From NCBI GenBank assembly GCA_002081555.1, contig KV921212.1, positions 1-47,064 on the forward strand: a stretch of 47,064 nt of DNA, given 5' to 3'. Within the stretch, counting starts at the first letter, position 1. Every line of letters begins with the position of its first letter. The notes beneath the pieces were generated by a model. That model did not search any database, had not been told where the DNA came from, and saw only the letters and a list, made by a program, of their open reading frames with translations. The stretch comes from Protostelium mycophagum (Eukaryota; Evosea; Variosea; Protosteliida; Protosteliaceae). Below, one piece after another: positions 21,033 through 33,285 of this stretch. The translations under genes and the position numbers were made by a program.

Positions 21033-24000
21033 TCACAGTTTAAACTTGTCTAGCTCTGACTTTAGTTGAACTGGAGAAGTGCAGCTCGGCGACTTTCTCA
21101 GACCTTTGTAGTACCGGAAGACGATCTTTAAGAGGACGGTGTAGCTGTCTAATATTGTCTGGATCATCTTCGTGATGACGCGTTCTCCAAAGTGGAAATC
21201 TGAGAACTGCTTGCGGATGCCATCTTGTATCCGGGACATCTCTGCATTACGATTCTGATAGAAATCGTCCATGATGGACTTGACCTCATCTGTCATTCGT
21301 TAGAGGAGATCTGAACGTGTCTGCCGCATGCTGCTAATGATGGCACCGAGATCACGATCGAAAAACTGCAAAGCAAATTCACGTTTAAAAAATCAAAGTT
21401 AACGTAAAGATCACGGTAAGTAACCGCGAACCACGCAGTCACCATGTTTCGCAGAACTCCACGAAATCCTGAAGAAAATTCACCTTCTTTTGGTGCGGAC
21501 CTGCCCAATGGTTTGACTTCCACGTCATCATCACCCATCGTCTCGATGTTGATGTCCGCAGCAACAGATTCATAAATCTTGGCAAAGTTTAAGAGTCTCA
21601 CAAAGGGCTTGTTGAGCTCATCATGCACGTAATCGGTGAGTTTCATGTCTAAAAGTTTCTCGATCTGTTCCGAGTCTGTTGATGAGAGTTCCCTCTCCTA
21701 CATATTCTTCAGAAATTTCTAGGAGATTTCTTATCAGGCATCTACAATAGTGTAGAATGATTCATCTATGGTGCAAAGTGCACACTGAAATTTGTGTGAA
21801 AATGATATGAAATTTATATGAATCTTATGTGAAATTTACATGAAATTTACACGAAATCTACATGAAAATTACGTGAAATTTCACCTTCAATACGCTGGTG
21901 ATGAGATGGTAGTTGTTCATCAAAAAAATAGTCTTGCTTCTCCAATCTCTATACTTCGCTTCCGCAAGTCTTAGAAGGAACTTCTCGATCTCCTCCCTCA
22001 ATTTTGACAGGTCGCGGCTCAGTTTCGTGATGAACGAAAATTCACCGGAATTTCTGGCGATTTTGATGAGGTATAAGAGTGACGCGTTGTATTCTGCGTA
22101 TCTCCTGGTTACGTAATGCGGTTGTAGATCGATCTGGGACAGATCTTTTGCAGATGCGTTTTTGACACTCTGCAGATTGTTCTCAAAAACGATTCTGAAC
22201 CTCTCTGTGAGGTCAGAGTGGGCGCTGGAAGAATGTCAGAAATTTACCGGAAATTTCGGTGAATATTCGGGATTTGATGATGACGTCATCACCTGTCGAG
22301 GAGGGTGTCAAAAAGGGGGCTGATGCGGTTCGCCATGGAGACTCTGTATTTCTCCAAAATCACGATAAGAATAAAAATAGCAATCGAATCGTAACTGTTT
22401 GTGACATATTCTGACAAGTTTTCCTGAGAAAATTCAGCGAAATTTCGTGTTTTGGTTGGAGATTACGTACATAAAACATCTGGATCGCGCGGCTGAAAAT
22501 ATTCCGGCACATTTCTCCGTCCAATTCCAAGAAAAAGTCTTGTGTGAACATCATCTCGTCTACAACTCGTCAGAAACAGATTCAATATCCACCACAACCA
22601 TTTAACTGCTATTTCTTATTCAATATTTCTTGTTGTAAATTTCGCAAACATTTGTAAATTAATAATTATTTATCTTTGGAAACTTTGCTTTATGCGAAAA
22701 TAAAATTTACAAAATCTTCAAAATATTTTCTTTTAAAAAATTTTCCCACAACATTTTCTGAAAAAAATTTCTTCCACAAGATTTTCTGAAAAAAATATTT
22801 TTTCCCACAATATTTTCTGCTAAAGTACAAGATAAACAATAGAAACGACAAGGCCTGACCTGTCCCCCTCAGCAATAACAGGAGCAAATTAGACTTGAAA
22901 ATCGCCTCATAAGGTCTCTTCTCCGCGTTGATGTCCGGAATGACGTCGAATTTGTCGAGCTCTTCCACGATTTTCTGGCGGATTCCGAGTGCAAATACGC
23001 TGGCTTTGTGTTTTATCGTTCTTCTTCCGGTGAAGAAACTAATGGCTTGACTGTCATCCGTTCCTAGCCGTTTCAGTTTGAAATTCAAATTTTGAATATT
23101 TTTTTTGGCGTCTTGAGTCAAAAAAAAATTGCAGATTTTTTTAAATATTAAAAAATTCTGGTGAAGGCAGGAAATATTTTAAATTTGATTTTTTAAAAAA
23201 AAATCAGGATATTTCAGGAAGAATGTACAATAAAAAAAATAATTAAAAGATGAAATTGTTACCGATCAAGTCGTTCTTGTTGGCAATCTCATACGTCATT
23301 CTATTCATATTTCCGAGTAGATTTCTGAAGAACGGAGTATACAGCCGGCTGGTACTCTCTTGGTATGCCAACTTGATCTCCTCGGCAACCACTACGTAAT
23401 CGTCAGTTTTCATCGAAATTTCACTCGTGTCACGCGCGTGACGTCATCCGCTCTTTTTACAACTCCGCTTGATTTCAAGTATTTTTTTGATTTTTTGGTA
23501 CATTTTTTTGGTGATTTTTGATACATATGAAACACGATTTTTATACGGCTACATATACGATTTTATTTTTTTATACTTGAGAAATTCCTTTGCATCATTT
23601 ATAATCTCTTTCAGAAAAATAAAAACAATGATTATTCAGAGCAGCAGAATAATTTCACCCACCAGGATCACTCTTGAAGAGATACTGATATAAGTAAGAG
23701 AACCTGAGGAGTTCTTTGTGATTCGTCTTAACGTCGTTGGCGTCCTTGAATTTGGACTGGAATTGTGTCAGTAGGAATCCTCTCGTCTTTTGTATAGCTC
23801 TGTCTTGCATGGCTCTAATTATGGGTTCCAACTCGGCGACGGCCTTCAGATTTGGATCTCCTTTTATTGTTATTTGGAAATTTCGAAAAGTTTCAAGTTG
23901 AAAATTCTGGATTAAATATAGCTCAATGGTGTAGATTTAAAAATCATAATACAGATTTCGGTCAGATTTACCAGTTTGCGATAACAGACACGTTAATTAC

Positions 24001-25441
24001 CGAGGATTTTGACGGTATGAGAACACCAAATTTTTTTAATGTGCGAGAAGGTTCAACTGTTCCAAGAACAGAGATTCGCTGAAATTTCGTGGAAACTCAC
24101 CTTCAACTGCCTTCTGTGTTTCAATGAATGACACTTTTCTGTTGAATTCAATCAAATACTCCTGGTACATCTCGTTCACATCTCCGTTTAGCAAGAAATC
24201 TTGCATCTCCATGGAGATGTGGATCTGCCCCATGAATTTATCTAACAACTGCTCCACATTGCTCCTATTTATAGAATAAGTATCGTTCGAGTTTCACCAA
24301 AATTATTTTTATTATCAAAAGATTAAAATTTTTTGTGAACTGAAAAAATACATAAAAAATCCCGCCAATTTTCAAATTCAAAAAATCACCTGTTGTTCAA
24401 TTTGACTTGGTGTTTTTTGCAGTCATCTTGAAGCTTCTTGATCTCTTCTCCTACGTTTTTAATGTCCGTTTGGAACACGCCAAGCAGGTTCTCCAATTGT
24501 TCCAAGACCGTATCACATGAGATGATCTGTCTGTAGAGGCTGGCAACAGAGTCTCCCTCGTTCAGATCTGTGTGATTGTTGGTTTCATTAGGTTGATCGT
24601 GGGTAAGATGAAATAAATATTTAATCTAGTGGACGTACAATCGACAATGGTGCCTCTCTCTAACTGTGTCAATTTGAGCTCTATCTGATTGGTGTAATTG
24701 CGAAGATCAGCTCCCTCCATCAGGGCCTTGCTGATCTCTGGATTCTTTTGCAGCTCTGAGATGTCGAGATCCATCCCATCGATTTGTGTTGTCTCACCAA
24801 GAAAATCGTCTTCTTTGACTTCTTCTTCCTCCTCTGCCTTTTTAATGTCAAATTCCTTCGAATTCATATCATCATAAAACTTACAAAATCGTCTGCCAAT
24901 AAATCATTCAACAATTTCTGGCTCTTCTTACGGGCTTCTTTGATTTGATTTTCATCTTCATCCTTTAATTTCTTTTCTCTCTCTCTCTCTTTCCTCTCCT
25001 TCTCTCTGATCTCTTCACCTGAGGTCTGGCGAGTAAAAGTTTCCCTCTGTGATTCTGGACTTGTTGGAGGGCTCGCGATGGGCGACTGGCTCGACTCTTT
25101 AAATCATTAGAAAAACACGACTAAGAGCACGAACCTAGTGCTGCGATGTTATTAGTACTCGCGACTTTCTGGCCGAGTGCTGAAGGCGTTCTCGCTTCTG
25201 CTTCGAGATTGCTCAGATTGTTGGAACTGGAAACCCTCCTCGTATCTGTGGCGTCTGCTGACTGTTTTAAAGCAGAACCTAGAGATGGTGGACTTTCTTT
25301 CGCAGACCCCGGTTGATTATTCGATGTCTTCAGAGACATAAAACCAGCGGCAGATGACATGGCATTTTTGGTGCCACTCATCATCTTGGCCATGCTCGCC
25401 TTAGAGACGGCAGGGTCGAACAGACCCTTCCAATCGCTCAT
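21033..25441 (-). CDS. VPS52: VPS52, GARP/EARP tethering complex subunit
   Basis: Large minus-strand gene starting MSDWKGLFDPAVSKASMAKM and ending KSELDKFKL. The N-terminal 170 residues are disordered (Ser/Gln/Glu-rich). The conserved VPS52 block follows: ADLRNYTNQIELKLTQLE, YLNEGDSVASLYRQIISCDT, VLEQLENLLGVFQTDIKNV, then LLNGDVNEMYQEYLIEFNRK. The middle part includes DPNLKAVAELEPIIRAMQDR and RGFLLTQFQSKFKDANDV, and the C-terminal helical domain ends in RIQDGIRKQFSDFHFG. VPS52 tethers endosome-derived vesicles at the trans-Golgi network with VPS51, 53 and 54. First exons: 25441-25135 and 25096-24885. The next intron is only 29 or 47 nt depending on which of two in-frame acceptors is used. About 12 further short introns; several carry GAAATTTC repeats. 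Confidence 0.9.
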
Positions 25442-25543
25442 CGTTTGGCGAGATCGTCGATGAGACGGAGATAAACATGAATGTCGTTGTAGTTTTATGA
25501 ATCTTTCTTACGCTGCTATCCACAGGAAAGATATTTAGCTTTA

Positions 25544-28500
25544 TTACTGTTCAGTGCAATATCTGCGTCGTCTCCTGGGGGTTTCCTTCAATAGGGATCC
25601 TGGATTGAGGATTTTTATCATTGACTCCAATGGTGCCAAACTGGCAGAAACCACCCCTTGCCAGAACCTTTCAATAGAACCAATTTGGGAAATGAGGGAC
25701 GGAGAAAAAAATCCAGCAACAACACTGTCACCAGGCCCCGCCCCTGAGGATACTGACAATGAGCCCTGGCGTTTCAAAGAATCTTTGGTAGACTTTGCCT
25801 CCAACTCCTCCACCCTGGAACTTAAGGCTGACCGGTTGCATTCAAAAATCCATCCTTTATTTGCTTCATGAAGATTTTTCAAAGTTTCTGGGTGAGTTGC
25901 TCCACGTGTGAATTCTTGTTAGAAACAGCGATAGATGTCTCACTCTTGGTAGAGTTGGATAGAGACCTGATGAGCCAAGACAATCGGTTAGAGAGGCAAA
26001 CATACACTATGACAGGTATGATCTCTGTGAACACCATCCCAAAGAAGGTGAAAAACGGTATCGGATTGTTACTGAACACCGCGATGAGAATGATGAAGGG
26101 AGCGTGCAGAATGAAGCAGATGGAGAAGCAGATCGTCATCAAAATCATCCTCTTTTTGGACTTGCCGCTTTTGGCAAAAGTCATCCCTTTGAACTCTTAA
26201 TCTTGCAGAGATTATGTGGATCCTCACCTTGTGCGACGCGATAACCCGAGAAAAGCAGAAGAAATCCAAACACGGCAGAGACAAATGACACGGTGATGGC
26301 GTACGTCAATGACAGGACCTGTCACGTGTTAATTTCGCTTCTCCATGACTGTTCACGGAGAAAGAAGATCTCACCCTGGATTTATATTGAGCGTCCTCTA
26401 TGGATGGGACAATTCTCCCACCACATGTTGGAGATGGGATCTTCACGAGCGTCGCGAATAATATGACGAGTACGACGAAAAGGGCGTACAACAAGGTGTT
26501 GATTATGATGACTGCTCTGATCCCTATCTTAAAGACTTGGGCCATATTTTGTCCCATCATCGCCAACCTTTCTCATATTCAGTTCGGATCCCAACAATAG
26601 ATGGAAAATGTACCAGAAGGACAGTATCAGTGAGAAGGCAGTGAATAGAATGAACGTGGGTAGAGAGGACAACAGATAATCCGCTGTCGAGCCAGATATA
26701 TCACGCGGAATGGCGAAGAAGTAGCCAGAGCGAACTGTCAGTGTCAATACCGACACGTTGATATGTCTAAATAGACTCACTCGTTGCGAAGACAAAGAGT
26801 GTCAACAGAACCCAGTCTGTGACCATCCACCGATCTCTCTTCTTCCGGACAACTGAGATAATCGCTGCAATAATACATGTCAACAAGGACAGTGCCATAA
26901 TGAGGAAGAGGGCACCCAACAGATATGATATCCTATGTGATTCAGCGAAATCCTCGAAAAGATAATTAAAATCATTTTTGCATTCTTTTGCCGCAAACAA
27001 AGTACACTCGCAATAATTATCCGTGGGTGTCATAAACAATCAAAAATAATACATATAAAAGATTAAAATAATGACTTATAAATTGGATTTAACGGCAAAG
27101 CCGCGGGTCGTTTTGATGTATCTATTTACGCAACCAAAATAAACTTGGGCTCGATTACTCACACTAGAGAGTTGAGGTAGTCTGTGTCGAATGTGACGTC
27201 CCTCCAAGTTGTTAATCTTGTGATTGGAAAGACACCAGCACGCATAACACTGTCTGACACATTCCCACACAAGCTCTGATACCTCAAGCCTTCCGAGTCT
27301 ACAACAGTCAGTTTCTATTGAAATTTCACGGAAATTTCACCTGTATAAGACTGTGGCGCGGCGAGGGTCAATCCAAGTGGGATTAATTTAGAATCAATCA
27401 CTTGGGCGAAATCCCAAATCTGGTAGGAAGAGGCGCCAAGATTTCTGAGGGTGATACATAAGGTAGCAGCTCCTTCAATCGTTGAAGTGGAGACGATCTG
27501 CAGCCCGTCTCCTTGGAGACTGATGCGTGTCAGATTATCTGACATTTTTGACGGGACTTACGCTCCGATGATGACACCTCTAGAGTTGTAGACGGAGAAT
27601 TCTTGATTCTTGGAGAATGTCAAGAAGTTGCTGGACAATCCGACCGTTCTGGTCCCTCTGTATTCCAAACTCGATATCTGCGGTAATTAACGTGACATTT
27701 CGCGTCATCTTACCGAGACTTACCGAATAAAAGGTCAGTTCAGAACACCCTTGATCTACCGAATTGGGATAGAATGTGATGTCTGAATTTCCAGGGATGT
27801 ATAATCTGTCAGATGCGCCGGTACAGATTGTGTTGACACCCACGAGCGGATAATTGTTGCCAAAGCAACGGCTGCCTCTGGTCGCTCCGCAAGAACAAGC
27901 TGCCGATGTCAGATACCTGTCAGTCAGAGTTCTCTGGCACAATGGTATGGTCAACGCCTCCAGTGCGGCCTGAAACTCGGTCAAATCTTCGCGAAAATCC
28001 GTTGAAATTTCACCTGTGCTTCTCCGAAAGAAAAATACAGTCTCTGAAGTGCCAGAAAATCAACCGTCTTATTCCAAGAGAGTGTGGAGACGTTTTTGGG
28101 CACAACCCATTGTGCCGTTCGGGGAATACCGTTGAGATATCTTCCTGGTGTCCAGTTGTAGATGCTCTTCCAGACTCCGCCAGCGTCATGGCAATCATTT
28201 TCTATTTGGAAGGAAAAATCATAAGTGGGCAGATCTCCGAAGCGTGTCGCCATCTGCAAAATTAATCAATGTCATTTCCATCATGAGGTAATGGACCTGA
28301 TAACAGGCCTTCTGTTGTAGACAAGTGTTCATGTCATCGATGGGCTTCATCCACTTTCCACCATTGGACTCGCATGCAGTAGGTGTCGTCTGAGATGATC
28401 AATTACGCATTACATCATGAGGACTGACATATGTGGTGTCTAGACAAGCCTGAGGGATGTCTATTTGGGTTAGGAGTTGGCAGTATGGAAGCGGGAAGAA

Positions 28501-31500
28501 AGGACCCAAGCCACTGTTGAGCCCACTCACAGTTCTCGGAACTTGACAAGCACCTTCGGATAATTGTTGCGTCAAAAAATTGTTGAAACTGCATTGGCCC
28601 GCGGACTGCATTATTCAGCCTTTTTTTCTGAAAGTCTGACTCACTTGACATGATGTCACATCGTTGGCCGAGCTACCAGTTGTACATCCTGATAAGCTTT
28701 GACATTCTGCGGAAGTTAAGTTGTAGAAGACATTATTTCCTGTCGGCCCCGGGACAACACAGACGACAACACTCGCACATGACGTCTCGTTCTCTAAACG
28801 TGTTCAGCACGGTAAGTAACGAGAAGTCGCGTTAACTCACGTCCGGGTATCGGTGTGAATATGATGTCGTCCTCAGACCAACCACAGAAGGGCTGCGGGG
28901 TCTGCTCATTGCAAAGTGAAGAACAATTATTTGAGCCGGCACAGACGGTGCCATCGTTGCACCTCTTTTCGGCCAAACAGCTCTTCTGAGAAAATTTCAA
29001 TTTCATCATTTCATTGTAGTGTGCACTACAACGAGACTCACCTGAGTATAATTGATGGGTTGTTCCCAGAACCATAACGGAGATGTCTCCCAGTCAGTAC
29101 ACACGTTTCGCTCAAACTCGCAAGCCTTGTCTTCGCACAAGGGATAATTACAGTTATGCGTAGCAGTTCCTTTGAATTGATATATCCTCTCTGGAGTTGT
29201 CATGCCGCTGCAGTCTGTCAACATCTCGAGAATAAAATCCAAGTTATATGAAATACCTGTATGATGTATCATAGCAACTGTCCGTGGTTACTCTGGAGAT
29301 GATCAGGTTCTCCAATTCTTGGTTGGTGGCGCCTCTGCCAGCTCCCAAAATTGATATCGCTTGGAATCTAAAATAGGTCGACAATCCATCCACCAGGCAG
29401 CTCACGAATCCTTTTTGCTGTGAAATGTCGACATCATGAGAGAAATTTCCGAGAAATCTCATACCAGTTCGGATCTATCTACAATGCAGATCCCTCGCTT
29501 CACATCGCATCCGCTAGAAGTGGTCCAATTCCCACAGTCCGAATCCACGCGGCACTGGAGCACTTCTCCGTAATATTGGTTCTTGCAATTTCTGTAATCT
29601 CTATACAAAGTGGTAGAAATATCGCTCGTTGTAGTGGACTGACACGAGTCCTGGGAATTTGCAAAGACGTAATCCTGCAGTAGCGCTTCAATACAATCCG
29701 GCTCCGCGCATTGCCTTCTCCTGTCAGTCCAGAATCTTCCGGAAAATTTCCAAGAAAATTCGAAGAAATCTCACTTTGTCGCGTAATTGTTGACTTGTAA
29801 GACGTTCTCCTTCACTATGACCTCTCTGGGTCTGCAGACCCCGTACCATGTTCCCTGAACATAACAACAGGGATCCCGGGAATATTCGTCTTCTTCAGGA
29901 AGTCTGACACACGCGGTACTGTTACGTAGCACGTTCGTCTGTGAAGAATACACCATTGAATTCAGTAATTCAACACATGCAAAATAACTGGATTTTTTTA
30001 GAATAAAAATTCCCGAATATTTCTGAGAAGATGGGATTTTGAGACGAATAAATTAAAAAATATAAAATACGGATTAAAAAATATCAATTGAAACAAAATA
30101 TAAAATATAAAATAAAATACAATATAACATATAATATTAAATAGAATATTATATAATATAAAATATAAAATAAAATATAAAATAAATAACCATTTTTATA
30201 TTTCAAAAAGCATAGAAAATCGAAAAAAATTCAAGTTTTGCTGACCTGTCGGAAAATTGCTCCACGCTAGAAACGAACTCTATATTTGCTACAATACTGG
30301 TGCTTATGTTTGATGTATCTATTTCGTATAGATTCGAGAGCTGCATCTGTCACTCTTGTGTTCTAAAAATAGATCAACACTGACCGATTGTACGATGGGG
30401 TCGTATTGATTGTAGTTGCATTTGAAGACCGTCCCAGTTCCAGTAGAATAATTCATGTGCAAAGATCTATTAGATTCGCTCACTACAGTGACCCCCATAT
30501 ATATCCTTTGTCTCGTCAGTTAACGTGATCCGTCACGGTCATTAACGTACTGCATATCGGCCAGATCTGCGTTATCCACGTTGACGAGCGTTTGGCCTTG
30601 TGCGGTGTAGTTCATTAGAACTACAAATTTAAACAGTCCAGGTTGTGGTGCAGTGTTGGTGAAGTCTTTATATGTGGAATAAAAATTCTTGAAATAATTT
30701 GGTACGGGGTATAGGGGAACGGAATTACTGGATGGGTACATATACCACGTCTACAACGAGTCAAAACTGTCATTTTACACTCTTTACTCACTTGGTCACT
30801 GTCATACCACGAACTGTCAAATTCGTCAGAGATTTCATCGGAATTTCGCACTCACTTGCTCTGCAGCATCGCGCCAGAGGAAAGCAGCAAGGTGTATGAG
30901 GACAATAGCTCTAGCGGCGCATCATAGTATATCATAGAGGTCAGAGGCAATGTAAAGAGAGAGGAATCCGTGTGGAGGGTGGTCACGACAAGCTGCGCCT
31001 GCATGCCTGTGGAGGGGGTCCTGAAGGGGTCTACGGTCGTGTACAGATATCCTATCTGTCCCTCTGGTGCGCAGTATCGGATCGTCCCTGAAATTTCGGT
31101 GAATTTTTGTGGTGTACAAAAAATTCTCCAAGTTAAAATTATTACCGAAATCAGAGCCAGTGAGATAAGATGCAAAAGTTGAATTTGTATAATACACCCA
31201 CGGATCGGTAAAACTGACAAACAGGTCCACGTCACTATTCTCACTATCTACATTGATTCCCACAGAAAACTGGATGAAATTTCAGTGAGATTTCGGGGAT
31301 AAATCCGTCACCGTCTGACATCCTGTGAATGGAAATTTTGTGTACACGTATTCGGTACTCGTGAAGTTGTACTTCACTACCACCCCGTTCCGCACACAGG
31401 TGTTATGGCCGTCCGAACTACAACTCGGCTCGTTTTGCATCTACAACGAGTCAACTCTTGGTCGGAAATTTCCGCGAAATCTCGCCTGTGCAGGAGTGAG

Positions 31501-32269
31501 GGGGAGCGGGAGGGTTGAAATCCTGGCAGTTAACCGTAGAGAAGAAGTGCCTTTGTAGCTGTTCACCGTGATGAAATAAGTTCCATTATCATATGCAGCA
31601 TGATTTGGACAGATGATCATCTGTTGAGCAGCGATGGCAGTTGAATACCACTTGAAATTTCATGAGAATTCCGCAACCAAAAAAAGAGAAGTTACTCACC
31701 GCGCCAGAAGTCTTGGACATTTTTCCGGAATCCGCGTAAAAACTGACGCTGCCAAAGAACATCTCTGATTGTATGTGCAAACCTGTTCCGTATGTGTCGA
31801 GGTTGATCATTAATGTCTGTGTCCCTCCTTCTGGGATGGTCAAAGTGGTGGGGATGCCTGAGCTCAATGTGATGAAATTGGCTGTCTGGCTGCATAATGT
31901 CTGATTGCACTGTGCGTGTTACGAAATCATACGAAAATTTAAACCCAATTCATTTCGTACTGAAGAACATGAACTGCAGGAGTTGGGACCAGAAGAAGTT
32001 GTATAATCACAGACACAACTCGAGAATGTTGGCACATCTGCAGGATCGAAGGGAGGGCAAACCGCTGATCTGAGGAGGTAAAGAGGTTCAGAATATTGAA
32101 CCTGCGTCTGTCATGCTAAATCACCTTGTTTTCTCACCTCAAAAGTGGCAAAGCTGTATTGTTGCAGCTGATAATCTACTGATTTGATCTTGTAATTGAC
32201 AGATGAAGGTGCCAGGATTTGGGCCTCACAAAGACATATTACAAAGAGGAGGACAACATGCCGTCTCAT
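25544..32269 (-). CDS. 7TM receptor-like protein with very large Cys-rich ectodomain
   Basis: One minus-strand gene of roughly 25-30 exons, about 1,500 aa by estimate. It starts with a clear signal peptide (MRRHVVLLFVICLCEAQ). Exons 32269-32138, 32101-31961 and 31909-31700 are in phase; intron 1 is 36 nt. The ectodomain has many Cys-rich and Asn-glycosylation-rich segments. Beta-type modules such as DNGTYFITVNSYKGTSSLRL and SDVDLFVSFTDPWVYY look like PPC-type domains. Seven hydrophobic segments follow, from YLLGALFLIMALSLLTCIIA to FGMVFTEIIPVIVYVCL. A cytoplasmic tail with a short coiled coil ends RRRRRYCTEQ. A GPCR-like sensor at the cell surface is the simplest reading. TM6-7 loosely resemble THH1/TOM1-type 7TM proteins, but I cannot assign a class. 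One intron near 31490 appears to use a GC donor. The stop lies 102 bp before the VPS52 start. Confidence 0.8.
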
Positions 32270-32879
32270 TGCTGCGACCTAAAAATGCGGGATGTTTCCA
32301 AGTTGACAGGAAGTTATTACAACGCCGTTGATCTCACCGGAGATCAGATTGAAAGGTCAGGTTGCCGTAAGGAAGCAATTGCCGTCTCCTCATCATCAGC
32401 CTTGTCATATTTAATAGAGCAACCAACCAGTATATTCACGGCGTTGTCATTGAGGCAACCAACTAGTTGGTCATGGCGGAGGCTTCCAACCAGCCGGTCA
32501 TTCTTGAGGTTCGGACAATTAGAAATAGGCCGAGCGGGTCGTTCGACATGTTGAACTTCCCATTTTCTGAAATCAATCTGTTATTCTCAAGAGACAGCGG
32601 AAGGTGCTTTTGAAACTAAGTTTCAAACTTTGCCCTGATGCCCTGTTGGCTACATTGCCACACAATATCGCCCACACCTGGCCTTCCCTTTTGCTCTGAT
32701 CTTTATGGAGTTGTATATATACAGTCAAACGGTTCCCGGAATAGATTGGGGACAAGCGGTGAGGGGTGGCCTGCACGGTGAGTACTTTTAAAATTGAGGT
32801 GCTTCACCTGTTTTGTATGGCCGTCTAAACCCTCCCATTTTAATTCCAGCTGTTCGGTGTCAAATTGAGCATCACAGGA
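32270..32879. other. unresolved stretch with short open frames
   Basis: An ATG at 32473 opens MAEASNQPVILEVRTIRNRP and runs 46 codons. A different plus-strand frame further on reads YRPHLAFPFALIFMELYIYS. Around 32330-32500 the minus strand has repeated LVG motifs (RLVGSLRHDQLVGCLND). None could be joined into a convincing gene. These may be small genes or remnants, like the VWA relic next to them. Confidence 0.3.
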
Positions 32880-33185
32880 TTAAAAAAATACATTGCTTAA
32901 TGCCGGTTTTAAGGCCTTGGAAAGATTGCGGAGAACAGCTCTCTCCACATTGTCATTATCCAAAAGCTCGCAGAATCCAGAAGAGGATCTGGCGATGTCC
33001 TGCACCAAGACCTTGTCGACTCCACTCCCTAAACCAAAGCTGAAGATCCGTGTGTCTTTACTTTCAAATTTCGCGAGATTGATGCATTCTTGTCTGTGAT
33101 TGACCTGATGGCGTCACGATTGTGATCATTTCTTTGAAAAATACCGCTCCGTCTGTCAGCAGAAAAATTTGACGTGTGAATCCAG
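32880..33185 (-). pseudogene. relic of a VIT/VWA-domain protein (VWA5A-like), C-terminal part only
   Basis: The minus strand reads RQIFLLTDGA up to a donor at 33144, then an exon at 33104-32880. That exon reads RIFSFGLGSGVDKVLVQDIA, then ARSSSGFCELLDNDNVERAV, and ends SNVFF. This is the end of the VWA fold of inter-alpha-trypsin-inhibitor-like/VWA5A proteins: the QIFLLTDG strand, then the RIFTFGIG strand. The splice between the two pieces is still good. Everything upstream of that strand (VIT domain, MIDAS DxSxS motif) is absent, and the next gene begins within 100 bp. A truncated, probably non-functional copy is most likely. Confidence 0.7.
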
Positions 33186-33285
33186 GGCATGCGTAAAAAG
33201 TATTGCTTCGACTTTCTGTGAAATTCCAGATATGTAATTCATTAGTTCTTACGTCTTTACAATCCATCCGCATATCACCAAGAAA

